From: Sphingomonas metalli
GTDB taxonomy: Bacteria; Pseudomonadota; Alphaproteobacteria; Sphingomonadales; Sphingomonadaceae
Assembly: GCF_014641735.1 (NCBI RefSeq)
Contig: NZ_BMIH01000003.1
Coordinates: 62,001 to 126,000 of the forward strand
DNA length: 64,000 nucleotides
Direction of reading: 5' to 3'
A program made the translations under genes and the position numbers. The notes beneath the pieces were generated by a model. That model was not told where the DNA came from and ran no database searches. It saw only the letters and a list, made by a program, of their open reading frames with translations. Shown in pieces: positions 17,860-24,953 of this stretch; the stretch's first letter is position 1; each line of letters opens with the position of its first letter.

Positions 17860-19019
17860 AGACCCGGGTCGCGATCATCGGTTCGGGGCCGGCGGGGTTG
17901 CTGCTCGGCCATCTGCTGCGCGCGGAGGGAATCGACTGCGTCGTGCTCGAACGCCAGACGCGCGACTATGTCGAAAGCCGCATCCGCGCCGGCGTGCTGG
18001 AGACGGTGACGACCGACCTGCTGCACCGGCTCGGCATCGACCAGCGGCTGAATGCCGAAGGCATGGTGGAGGACGGCTTCAATCTCGCCTCCGACGACCA
18101 GGTCGTGCGGATCGACATCAAGGCGCTGACCGGTCGGCACGTCACCGTTTACGGTCAGACCGAGGTCACGCGTGACCTGATCGAGGCGGCTCCCGCTCGC
18201 GGGCTCGACATCGTCTTCGAAGCGAAGGACGTCGAGATCCACGGGATCGACGGCGATGCGCCGTTCGTCACCTACACGAAGGATGGCGAGAGCCTCCGGG
18301 TGGACGCGCAGTTCATCGCGGGATGCGACGGCTTCCACGGTCCCTCACGCAAGGCGATCGGCGACGGGGCGGAATTCGAGCGTGCCTATCCGTTCGGCTG
18401 GCTCGGCATCCTTGCCGATGTGCCGCCCTGCCATCCGGAGCTGATCTACGCCAACACCGTCGACGGCTTCGCGCTCGCCTCGATGCGCTCGCCGACGCGC
18501 AGCCGCTATTACATCCAGGTGCCGCTGACCGAGGACATCCGGAATTGGCCCGAGGAACGGCTGTGGGACGAACTCGACCGCCGTTTCGCGCCGCTGGCCG
18601 ACCGGCCGGTGGTGCGCGGCCCGGCGCTGGAAATGTCGATCGCGCCGCTGCGCTCCTACGTCTTCGAGACGATGCGGCGGGGCCGGCTGTTCCTGGCTGG
18701 GGACGCCGCGCATATCGTGCCGCCGACCGGGGCGAAGGGGCTGAACCTCGCCGCATCCGACGTCGCCTATCTCGCCGATGCCCTCATCGCGCAGGTGAAG
18801 CGGGATGACGAGGCGGCGCTGCTCGGCTATCAGGCGCGGGCGCTGGCCCGGATCTGGAAGGCGGAACGGTTCAGCTGGACCCTGACCAAGCTGATGCATC
18901 GCTTTCCGGACGACGGCCCGTTCGAGCACCGCATGCAGGTCGCCGAACTCGACTATGTCGCCGGTTCGCGGGCGATGCAGACCGCGATCGCGGAGAATTA
19001 TGTGGGCCTGCCGCTATGA
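17856..19019 (+). CDS. pobA: 4-Hydroxybenzoate 3-monooxygenase PobA
   Basis: 387 residues. FAD-dependent hydroxylation of 4-hydroxybenzoate to protocatechuate, using NAD(P)H and O2, feeding LigAB. Motifs of class A flavoprotein hydroxylases are clear: GxGxxG in VAIIGSGPAGLLLG, RIRAGVLE, VTVYGQTEVTRDL, the DG motif IAGCDGFHGPSRKAIG, and the GD motif LFLAGDAAHIVPPTGAKGLN. Length and C-terminal IAENYVGLP agree with Pseudomonas PobA (394). Coupled on both sides: ATGA overlaps with ligC and with the following aldo/keto reductase. No PobR-type activator lies next to it. Confidence 0.97.
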   Translation: MKTRVAIIGSGPAGLLLGHLLRAEGIDCVVLERQTRDYVESRIRAGVLETVTTDLLHRLGIDQRLNAEGMVEDGFNLASDDQVVRIDIKALTGRHVTVYGQTEVTRDLIEAAPARGLDIVFEAKDVEIHGIDGDAPFVTYTKDGESLRVDAQFIAGCDGFHGPSRKAIGDGAEFERAYPFGWLGILADVPPCHPELIYANTVDGFALASMRSPTRSRYYIQVPLTEDIRNWPEERLWDELDRRFAPLADRPVVRGPALEMSIAPLRSYVFETMRRGRLFLAGDAAHIVPPTGAKGLNLAASDVAYLADALIAQVKRDDEAALLGYQARALARIWKAERFSWTLTKLMHRFPDDGPFEHRMQVAELDYVAGSRAMQTAIAENYVGLPL

Positions 19020-20032
19020 CCCAGCTGCCGCAGCGCCGGATCGGCGCGTTCGCGGTGTCCGCGATCGGCCTTGGCTGCATGAACCTCAGCCATGCCTATG
19101 GCGTGCCGCCGTCCGAGGCGGAGGGCATCCGGCTGCTCAACCACGCGCTCGATTCGGGCGTGACGCTGCTCGACACGGCGGCACTTTATGGCGGCGGGCG
19201 GAACGAGGCGCTGCTCGGCAAGGCGGTGATGCACCGGCGGCAGGAGTTCGTGCTGGCGAGCAAATGCGTGCTCGATATGCGCGACGGCGAGCGAGTGCTC
19301 GACGGCCGGCCCGAGGCGATCGCGGCGACGCTCGACGCGGCGCTGACCCGGCTGGGAACCGACCATATCGATCTCTACTATCTGCACCGGCTCGACCGTC
19401 AGGTGCCGATCGAGGATTCGGTCGGCGCGCTCGTCCGCGCCAAGGAGGCGGGCAAGATCCGGGCGCTCGGCCTGTCGGAGATGTCGGCGGCGACGATCGC
19501 GCGGGCGCACGCCGTCCACCCGATCGCCGCCGTGCAGAACGAATATTCGCCCATCGTCCGCAACCCGGAGGCAGGCGTGCTCGATGCCTGCCGCGCGCGG
19601 GGGATCGCGCTCGTCGCCTATTCGCCGGTCGCCCGCGGCCTGCTGGCGGGCGGGGTTGCCGCCGACGCCTATGCGCCGGGCGACATCAGGCTGACCATGC
19701 CGCGCTTTCGCGATCCATTGCTCGCGCACAATCTTCGCGCGGTCGCCGCCTTCGCCGATCTGGCTGCCGAACTGGGCCTGACCACGGCCCAGCTGTCGCT
19801 CGCCTGGGTGCTCTCGCGCGGGGACGATATCGTGCCGATCCCCGGGACGACCAGCATCGCGCATCTCGACGAGAACCTCGCTGCGGCGCAGACGACTCTC
19901 GACGGCGAAACGCAGGCGAGGATCGATGCGATCTTCGCACCCGGCGCGATCCGCGGCCCGCGCTACGCCGCCGCCGCGCAGGCGCAGATCGATACGGAGG
20001 CATTGCCGGGCGAGGAGATGGCAGAGGCTTGA
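19016..20032 (+). CDS. Aldo/keto reductase coupled to pobA
   Basis: 338 residues, NADPH-dependent AKR fold with the full catalytic tetrad Asp53 and Tyr58 (LLDTAALYGGG), Lys83 (LASKCVLD) and His124 (LYYLHRLDRQ). The C-terminal cofactor region IVPIPGTTSIAHLDENLAA is present. It resembles the AKR13-type YakC/PLR-like reductases. The ATGA overlap with pobA means co-translation with the aromatic pathway. It might reduce aromatic aldehydes such as vanillin, or detoxify a ring-cleavage semialdehyde; neither can be told from sequence. Confidence 0.9.
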   Translation: MTQLPQRRIGAFAVSAIGLGCMNLSHAYGVPPSEAEGIRLLNHALDSGVTLLDTAALYGGGRNEALLGKAVMHRRQEFVLASKCVLDMRDGERVLDGRPEAIAATLDAALTRLGTDHIDLYYLHRLDRQVPIEDSVGALVRAKEAGKIRALGLSEMSAATIARAHAVHPIAAVQNEYSPIVRNPEAGVLDACRARGIALVAYSPVARGLLAGGVAADAYAPGDIRLTMPRFRDPLLAHNLRAVAAFADLAAELGLTTAQLSLAWVLSRGDDIVPIPGTTSIAHLDENLAAAQTTLDGETQARIDAIFAPGAIRGPRYAAAAQAQIDTEALPGEEMAEA

Positions 20033-20049
20033 TCCGCTCCCGGTAGAAT

Positions 20050-20064
20050 GATCTAAGACATAAC
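20050..20064 (-). promoter_or_regulatory. Candidate MarR operator before the MFS permease gene
   Basis: On the minus strand this reads GTTATGTCTTAGATC, matching 12 of 15 bases of GTTATGTCTCATAAC at 21989-22003. The first nine bases are identical. It lies 33 bases before the permease start. The right half-site is degenerate here, so this copy may be the weaker site. Confidence 0.5.
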
Positions 20065-20097
20065 AAAGATGCGGCCGCGACGGTCGCGGGGGAGAGG

Positions 20098-21423
20098 ATG
20101 AGGATGGACGGCATCGGCGTGGCCCCGCGCGATCCGCGCGCGATGATCGATCAGGCCCCGATGTCGCGGTTCCAATGGGGCATCGTCGCGGTGATGGTCG
20201 GGCTCAATGCGCTCGACGGCTTCGACGTCCTGTCGATCAGCTTCGCCTCGCCCGGCATCGCCGCCGACTGGGGCATCGACCGGGCGGCGCTCGGCATCGT
20301 CCTGTCGATGGAGCTGGTCGGGATGGCGCTCGGCTCGCTCGTGCTCGGCGGGATCGCCGACCGGATCGGCCGGCGTGCGACCATCCTCGGCTGCCTGTGC
20401 GTCATGGCGGCGGGCATGATGGGCGCGGCGAGCGCGGCGGGGATCGCCAGCCTCTGCGTTTGGCGGGTGCTGACCGGACTGGGGATCGGCGGCATGCTCG
20501 CCGCGACCAATGCTGCGGTGGCGGAGGCGGCGAACGAGCGCCAGCGTTCGCTCTGCGTCGTCCTGATGGCGGGGGGATATCCGGTTGGCAGCGTCGTCGG
20601 CGGCTCGATCTCCGCGCAACTGCTCACGCACTACGACTGGCGCGCGGTCTTCGTGTTCGGTGCGCTCGTGACCCTGGCCTTCATCCCGCTGGTGCTGTGG
20701 CGCGCGCCCGAGTCGATTGCCTTCCTGATGCACCGTCGCCCCGCCGGCGCGCTGGAGCGGGTGAACGCGGTGCTGGCGCGCATGGGCCACCCGACGGTCG
20801 CGGCGCTGCCCGAGCCCGAGCCGCGCCGCCGTCAGGCCCCGGTCGTCGCGCTGTTCTCGCCGGACCTGCGGCCGCTGACCATATTGCTGACGCTCGCCTA
20901 TCTCGCGCACATCATGACGTTCTACTTCATCCTGAAGTGGATACCGAAGATCGTCGTCGACATGGGGTTCGCGCCCTCGGCTGCGGCGGGCGTGCTGGTC
21001 TGGGCCAGTGTCGGCGGTGCCGCGGGGTCGCTGCTGCTGGGGCTGCTGACCGCCCGGGTGCGGTTGCTGGCGCTGACGGTCGGGGCGATGCTGCTGTCGA
21101 CCCTGCTGGTCGCCTGGTTCGGACAGAAATGGACCGATCTCGGCACGCTCTCGCTGGTCGCCGGGATCGCCGGCTTCTGCACCAATGCCGGCGTCGTCGG
21201 CCTCTACGCCCTCATCGCGCGCGCCTTCCCCACCGGGGTTCGAGCCACCGCGACCGGATTCGTGATCGGCGTCGGCCGCGGTGGGTCGGCGGCGGCGCCG
21301 GCGCTGGCGGGTGCGCTGTTCGCCGCCGGCTATGCGCTGCCCGGCGTCGCCGCGACCATGGCGGCGGGATCGCTGGTGGCGGCGATCGCGCTCGTCGCGC
21401 TGCGCAAGCGGATCGCCGCTTGA
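20098..21423 (+). CDS. MFS aromatic acid:H+ symporter (AAHS, PcaK-like)
   Basis: 441 residues, about 12 membrane helices. Signatures of the aromatic acid:H+ symporter family: NALDGFDVLSISFASPGIA in helix 1 with the charged DGFD motif, and the loop 2-3 motif GGIADRIGRRATILG. A second half begins at about 260 (LTILLTLAYLAHIMTFYFIL). It should import 4-hydroxybenzoate, protocatechuate, vanillate or ferulate across the inner membrane. GGGGGAGAGG precedes the ATG. It forms a likely two-gene unit with the marR gene 40 bases downstream, both behind the shared operator-like element. Confidence 0.9.
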   Translation: MRMDGIGVAPRDPRAMIDQAPMSRFQWGIVAVMVGLNALDGFDVLSISFASPGIAADWGIDRAALGIVLSMELVGMALGSLVLGGIADRIGRRATILGCLCVMAAGMMGAASAAGIASLCVWRVLTGLGIGGMLAATNAAVAEAANERQRSLCVVLMAGGYPVGSVVGGSISAQLLTHYDWRAVFVFGALVTLAFIPLVLWRAPESIAFLMHRRPAGALERVNAVLARMGHPTVAALPEPEPRRRQAPVVALFSPDLRPLTILLTLAYLAHIMTFYFILKWIPKIVVDMGFAPSAAAGVLVWASVGGAAGSLLLGLLTARVRLLALTVGAMLLSTLLVAWFGQKWTDLGTLSLVAGIAGFCTNAGVVGLYALIARAFPTGVRATATGFVIGVGRGGSAAAPALAGALFAAGYALPGVAATMAAGSLVAAIALVALRKRIAA

Positions 21424-21462
21424 GGGACGGGCGCAAGGCGCATACCGGTCGCGATCGGACGA

Positions 21463-21933
21463 GTGGGGCAGAACATGATGGCGGCAGGCGATAACGACGA
21501 TGCGATCCGGCTGGGGCCGCTGGAGGATCTGGTCGGCTACCATATGCGTCGCGCGTCCGCGGTGGTCGGCGCGGATTTCGCCCGGGCGGTCAGCGGCACG
21601 GGGATGCGGCAGGTACTGGTCGGCATCCTGTCGATCATCGCCGCCAATCCGGGCATCAACCAGGGCATGGTCGGCCGCGCCCTCAACATCCAGCGGGCCA
21701 ATATGGTCAGCCTGGTCAACGAACTGGTCGACGCCGGGCTGGTGACGCGCGAAGTGTCGGCGGAGGATCGCCGGGCCTTCACCTTCACGCTGACCGATCG
21801 CGGGCGGACGACGCTCGACGACGCCCTGGTGCGAATCCGCGACCATGAGGAGCGGCTGCTGGGGAGCATGTCGGCGCAGGAGCGGGCGACGTTGCTCGAT
21901 CTGCTCAGCCGGATCGAGGCGCGCGGCGACTAG
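21463..21933 (+). CDS. MarR family regulator, likely FerC-like
   Basis: 156 residues. Winged-helix MarR domain with recognition helix region NPGINQGMVGRALNIQRANM and wing EVSAEDRRAFTFTLTDRGR, flanked by helices for dimerisation. In Sphingobium SYK-6 the MarR protein FerC represses ferBA and is released by feruloyl-CoA; here a MarR gene lies directly before the aldehyde dehydrogenase-ferBA genes, and the same 15-bp element is found in front of both transcription units. Start uncertain: GTG at 21463 or ATG at 21475 (GGGG six bases upstream). The ligand is inferred. Confidence 0.88.
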   Translation: MGQNMMAAGDNDDAIRLGPLEDLVGYHMRRASAVVGADFARAVSGTGMRQVLVGILSIIAANPGINQGMVGRALNIQRANMVSLVNELVDAGLVTREVSAEDRRAFTFTLTDRGRTTLDDALVRIRDHEERLLGSMSAQERATLLDLLSRIEARGD

Positions 21934-21988
21934 ACCGTCATCCCACGCAAATTGCTGCGAGACGGACTTGCCTGCTCTTCGACCTTAG

Positions 21989-22003
21989 GTTATGTCTCAT
22001 AAC
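21989..22003 (+). promoter_or_regulatory. Palindromic operator at the aldehyde dehydrogenase-ferBA promoter
   Basis: GTTATGTCTCATAAC has perfect five-base arms (GTTAT and ATAAC) around five bases. It overlaps a possible minus-10 (TATGTC at 21991) placed 17 bases after TTGCCT (21968-21973), so a bound repressor would block polymerase. The next gene starts at 22021 behind AAGAGGAG. The same core lies before the permease gene at 20050-20064. Confidence 0.6.
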
Positions 22004-22020
22004 AATAAGAGGAGAGGCGC

Positions 22021-23448
22021 ATGACTGCTGTGCTGGAGGCCGAGAATGCGGCCATGTTCGACCGAATCAACCCCGTGACCGGAGAGGTCGCGACCAGGGT
22101 GCGCGCCGCGACGGTGGCGGACGCGGATGCGGCGGTGGCGACGGCGGCAGCGGCCTTTCCAATCTGGTCGGCCATGGGACCGAACGCCCGCCGCGCGCTG
22201 CTGACCAAGGCGGCGGCGGCGCTGGAGGCGAAGGCTGACCAGTTCGTCGACGCGATGATGGGCGAGATCGGTGCGACCGAGGGCTGGGCGCGGTTCAACC
22301 TGATGCTGGCTGCCTCCATGGTGCGCGAGGCGGCGGCGCTGACCACGCAGATCTCCGGCGAGGTCATCCCCTCCGACAAGCCCGGCTGCATTGCCATGGC
22401 GCTGCGCGAGCCGGTCGGCGTGCTGCTCGGCATCGCGCCGTGGAATGCGCCGATCATCCTCGGCGTGCGCGCGGTGGCGGTGCCGCTCGCCTGCGGCAAT
22501 ACGGTGGTGCTGAAGGCGAGCGAGCAGTGCCCGCGCACGCATAGCCTGATCGCCGAGGCCTTTGCCGAGGCCGGGCTGCCCGAGGGGGCGGTGTCGATCG
22601 TCACCAACGCGCCGCAGGATGCCGGCGCGATCGTGGGTGCGCTGATCGACCACCCCGAAGTCAAGCGGATCAACTTCACCGGCTCGACCCATGTCGGCCG
22701 GATCATCGCCCAGCGCGCCGCGGGGCATCTGAAGCCCGTGCTGCTGGAACTGGGCGGCAAGGCGCCGCTGATCGTGCTGGAGGATGCCGATCTGGACGAG
22801 GCGGTCAAGGCCGCGGCGTTCGGCGCCTTCATGAACCAGGGCCAGATCTGCATGTCGACCGAGCGGATCATCGTGGTCGATGCGATCGCCGACGCGTTCG
22901 TGGAGAAGTTCCGGGCGAAGGTCGCGACGCTGAAGGTCGGCGATCCGCGGCAGGGCAATACCCCGCTGGGCGCGGTGGTGGACGCCAAGACGGTGTCGCA
23001 CGTCCGGTCGCTCGTCGAGGATGCGGTGGCGCAGGGCGCAGTGGCGGTGAACAGCGGCGAGGCGGACGGCGTGCTGATGCCCGCCCATGTCGTCGACAAG
23101 GTCACGCCCGCGATGAAGCTGTTCCGCGACGAAAGCTTCGGGCCGGTCGTCGGCATCACCCGCGCCCGCGACGAGGCGGAGGCGATCGCGCTGGCGAACG
23201 ATACCGAATATGGCCTGTCGGCGGCGGTCTTCACCCGCGACACCGCGCGCGGGCTGCGCGTCGCGCGCCAGATCAAGTCGGGCATCTGCCACGTCAACGG
23301 GCCGACCGTCCATGACGAGGCGCAGATGCCGTTCGGGGGTATGAAGGCATCGGGCTATGGCCGCTTCGGTGGTCGCGCCGGAATCGACGCCTTTACCGAG
23401 CTGCGCTGGATCACGATCGAGACCCAGCCCGGCCATTTCCCGATCTGA
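22021..23448 (+). CDS. Aldehyde dehydrogenase, probable vanillin dehydrogenase
   Basis: 475 residues of the NAD(P)+-dependent ALDH superfamily. Catalytic residues are all present: Asn142 (IAPWNAP), Glu243 (LLELGGKAP) and Cys277 (NQGQICMS); the cofactor lysine is in TVVLKASEQCP. It should oxidise the vanillin released by FerB to vanillate, as LigV/Vdh does, and the FGGMKASGYGRFGG end is typical of that subgroup. It leads a transcription unit with DUF3237, ferB and ferA behind a MarR-type palindrome and a strong ribosome site. Salicylaldehyde- or benzaldehyde-type substrates cannot be excluded. Confidence 0.9.
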   Translation: MTAVLEAENAAMFDRINPVTGEVATRVRAATVADADAAVATAAAAFPIWSAMGPNARRALLTKAAAALEAKADQFVDAMMGEIGATEGWARFNLMLAASMVREAAALTTQISGEVIPSDKPGCIAMALREPVGVLLGIAPWNAPIILGVRAVAVPLACGNTVVLKASEQCPRTHSLIAEAFAEAGLPEGAVSIVTNAPQDAGAIVGALIDHPEVKRINFTGSTHVGRIIAQRAAGHLKPVLLELGGKAPLIVLEDADLDEAVKAAAFGAFMNQGQICMSTERIIVVDAIADAFVEKFRAKVATLKVGDPRQGNTPLGAVVDAKTVSHVRSLVEDAVAQGAVAVNSGEADGVLMPAHVVDKVTPAMKLFRDESFGPVVGITRARDEAEAIALANDTEYGLSAAVFTRDTARGLRVARQIKSGICHVNGPTVHDEAQMPFGGMKASGYGRFGGRAGIDAFTELRWITIETQPGHFPI

Positions 23449-23452
23449 TCCG

Positions 23453-23998
23453 ATGATCGGCGACACGCTTGGAATAGCCTGTGCGGTGGCGATGCTTGGC
23501 CTGGCCGGCGCGGCCGCGGTCGCGCAGGACCGGCCGGCGGCGAACGCACCGGCGCTGCGCTGGGCGTTCTCGGCGCGGGTCGAGCTGGCCGCACCGGTCG
23601 AGCAGGGACAGGTGGACGGCAAGCGGATGCGCTTCGTGCCGATCACCGGCGGGCGGGTCTATGGCCCCCGCCTGTCGGGCACGGTGCTGCCCGGCGGCGG
23701 CGACTGGCAGGCGATCGGGCCGGACGGTCTGACCGAGGTGAACGCCCGCTATGCGTTGCGCACGGCCGACGGGACGGTGATCGACATCGTCAACAGCGGC
23801 GTGCGCACCGCGACCCCGGCCGTATCGGACCGGATCGCGCGGGGCGAGGCGGTGGGGCCGGACGATTACTACTTCCGCACCGTGCCGCGCTTCACCGTCG
23901 GCAAGGGCCAGCATGAGTGGCTGCGGCGGACGCTGTTCGTCGCCCGGGGGGTGCGCCTGCCCGACCATGTGGTGATCGATTTCTACGAAGTGACGTGA
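23453..23998 (+). CDS. Exported DUF3237 protein in the ferulate operon
   Basis: 181 residues. Residues 1-25 are a signal peptide ending AAAVAQD. The rest is a DUF3237 beta-barrel domain (FSARVELAAPVEQGQVDGKRMRFVPITGGRVYGPRLSGTVLP begins it; the core includes GPDGLTEVNARYALRTADGTVI and DDYYFRTVPRF). DUF3237 has no agreed function; some members sit beside aromatic-degradation genes. The start lies only four bases after the aldehyde dehydrogenase stop, and ferB follows 49 bases later, so it is embedded in the operon. Export to the periplasm would place it where aromatic substrates arrive. Role unknown. Confidence 0.82.
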   Translation: MIGDTLGIACAVAMLGLAGAAAVAQDRPAANAPALRWAFSARVELAAPVEQGQVDGKRMRFVPITGGRVYGPRLSGTVLPGGGDWQAIGPDGLTEVNARYALRTADGTVIDIVNSGVRTATPAVSDRIARGEAVGPDDYYFRTVPRFTVGKGQHEWLRRTLFVARGVRLPDHVVIDFYEVT

Positions 23999-24047
23999 CG
24001 CCGCGGGCGGCCGTCTTGATGAACGCTCTCTATCCCGAGGATTTCGC

Positions 24048-24884
24048 ATGACCGAACTGAGCAGCAACGGCGTCGTCGCCTATGACGTGGTGGACGGGGT
24101 CGCCTGGGTCCGCTTCAACCGGCCCGAAAAGCGCAACTGCATGTCGCCGACGCTCAACCGCGACATGATGGACGTGCTCGACGCCCTCGAATTCCGGCAG
24201 GACGTCGGCGTGCTGGTGCTGAGCGGCGAGGGGACCGCCTGGTCGGCGGGCATGGACCTGAAGGAATATTTCCGCGAGACCGAGGCCAAGGGGCTCGGCG
24301 CGACGCGGCAGGCGCAGCGCGAGAGCTATGGCTGGTGGCGGCGGCTGCGCTGGTATCAGAAGCCGACGATCGCGATGGTCAATGGCTGGTGCTTCGGCGG
24401 CGGCTATGGCCCGCTCTTCGCCTGCGACCTCGCCTTTGCCGCGGAAGAGGCGCAGTTCGGCCTGTCGGAGATCAACTGGGGCATCCTGCCCGGCGGCGGC
24501 GCGACCAAGGTCGCGGTCGAGCTGATGCCGTTCCGCAAGGCGATGTATCACGCGATGATGGGCGAGAATGTCGACGGCCGCACCGCCGCCGAATGGGGCC
24601 TCGTCAACGAGGCACATCCGCTGGGTCAGCTGAAGGCGCGGGTGAACGAGGTCGCGCAGATCCTGCTCAAGAAGAACCCGGTGGCGCTGAAGGCGACCAA
24701 GGATGCGATCCGCCGCGTCTCCGACATGACCTACGACAATGCCGAGGATTATCTGATCCGCGCGCAGGAAGCGGCCAACAGCTTCGATAACGAGGGCCGC
24801 AAGGAAGGCATCCGCCAGTTCATCGACGAAAAGACCTACAAGCCGGGCCTCGGCGCCTATGACAAGGACCGCAGCAAGGCCTGA
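24048..24884 (+). CDS. ferB: Feruloyl-CoA hydratase/lyase FerB (HCHL/Ech)
   Basis: 278 residues, crotonase fold. Hydrates feruloyl-CoA and cleaves it by a retro-aldol step to vanillin and acetyl-CoA; also acts on p-coumaroyl- and caffeoyl-CoA. Oxyanion-hole segments are GEGTAWSAGMDLKEYF and GWCFGGGYGPLFACD. Glu141 (LSEINWGILPGGG) and Tyr235 (NAEDYLIRAQ) match the HCHL catalytic glutamate and phenol-binding tyrosine. The C-terminal IRQFIDEKTYKPGLGAYDK is typical of the subfamily. It is followed 69 bases later by ferA, the same order as ferBA of SYK-6. Confidence 0.96.
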   Translation: MTELSSNGVVAYDVVDGVAWVRFNRPEKRNCMSPTLNRDMMDVLDALEFRQDVGVLVLSGEGTAWSAGMDLKEYFRETEAKGLGATRQAQRESYGWWRRLRWYQKPTIAMVNGWCFGGGYGPLFACDLAFAAEEAQFGLSEINWGILPGGGATKVAVELMPFRKAMYHAMMGENVDGRTAAEWGLVNEAHPLGQLKARVNEVAQILLKKNPVALKATKDAIRRVSDMTYDNAEDYLIRAQEAANSFDNEGRKEGIRQFIDEKTYKPGLGAYDKDRSKA

Positions 24885-24953
24885 CCCGCTCGTGCCCGGT
24901 CGCGTCGCGCGGCCGGGCATCCTCCTGCACGCCCAATCGACGGACCTACCGCC

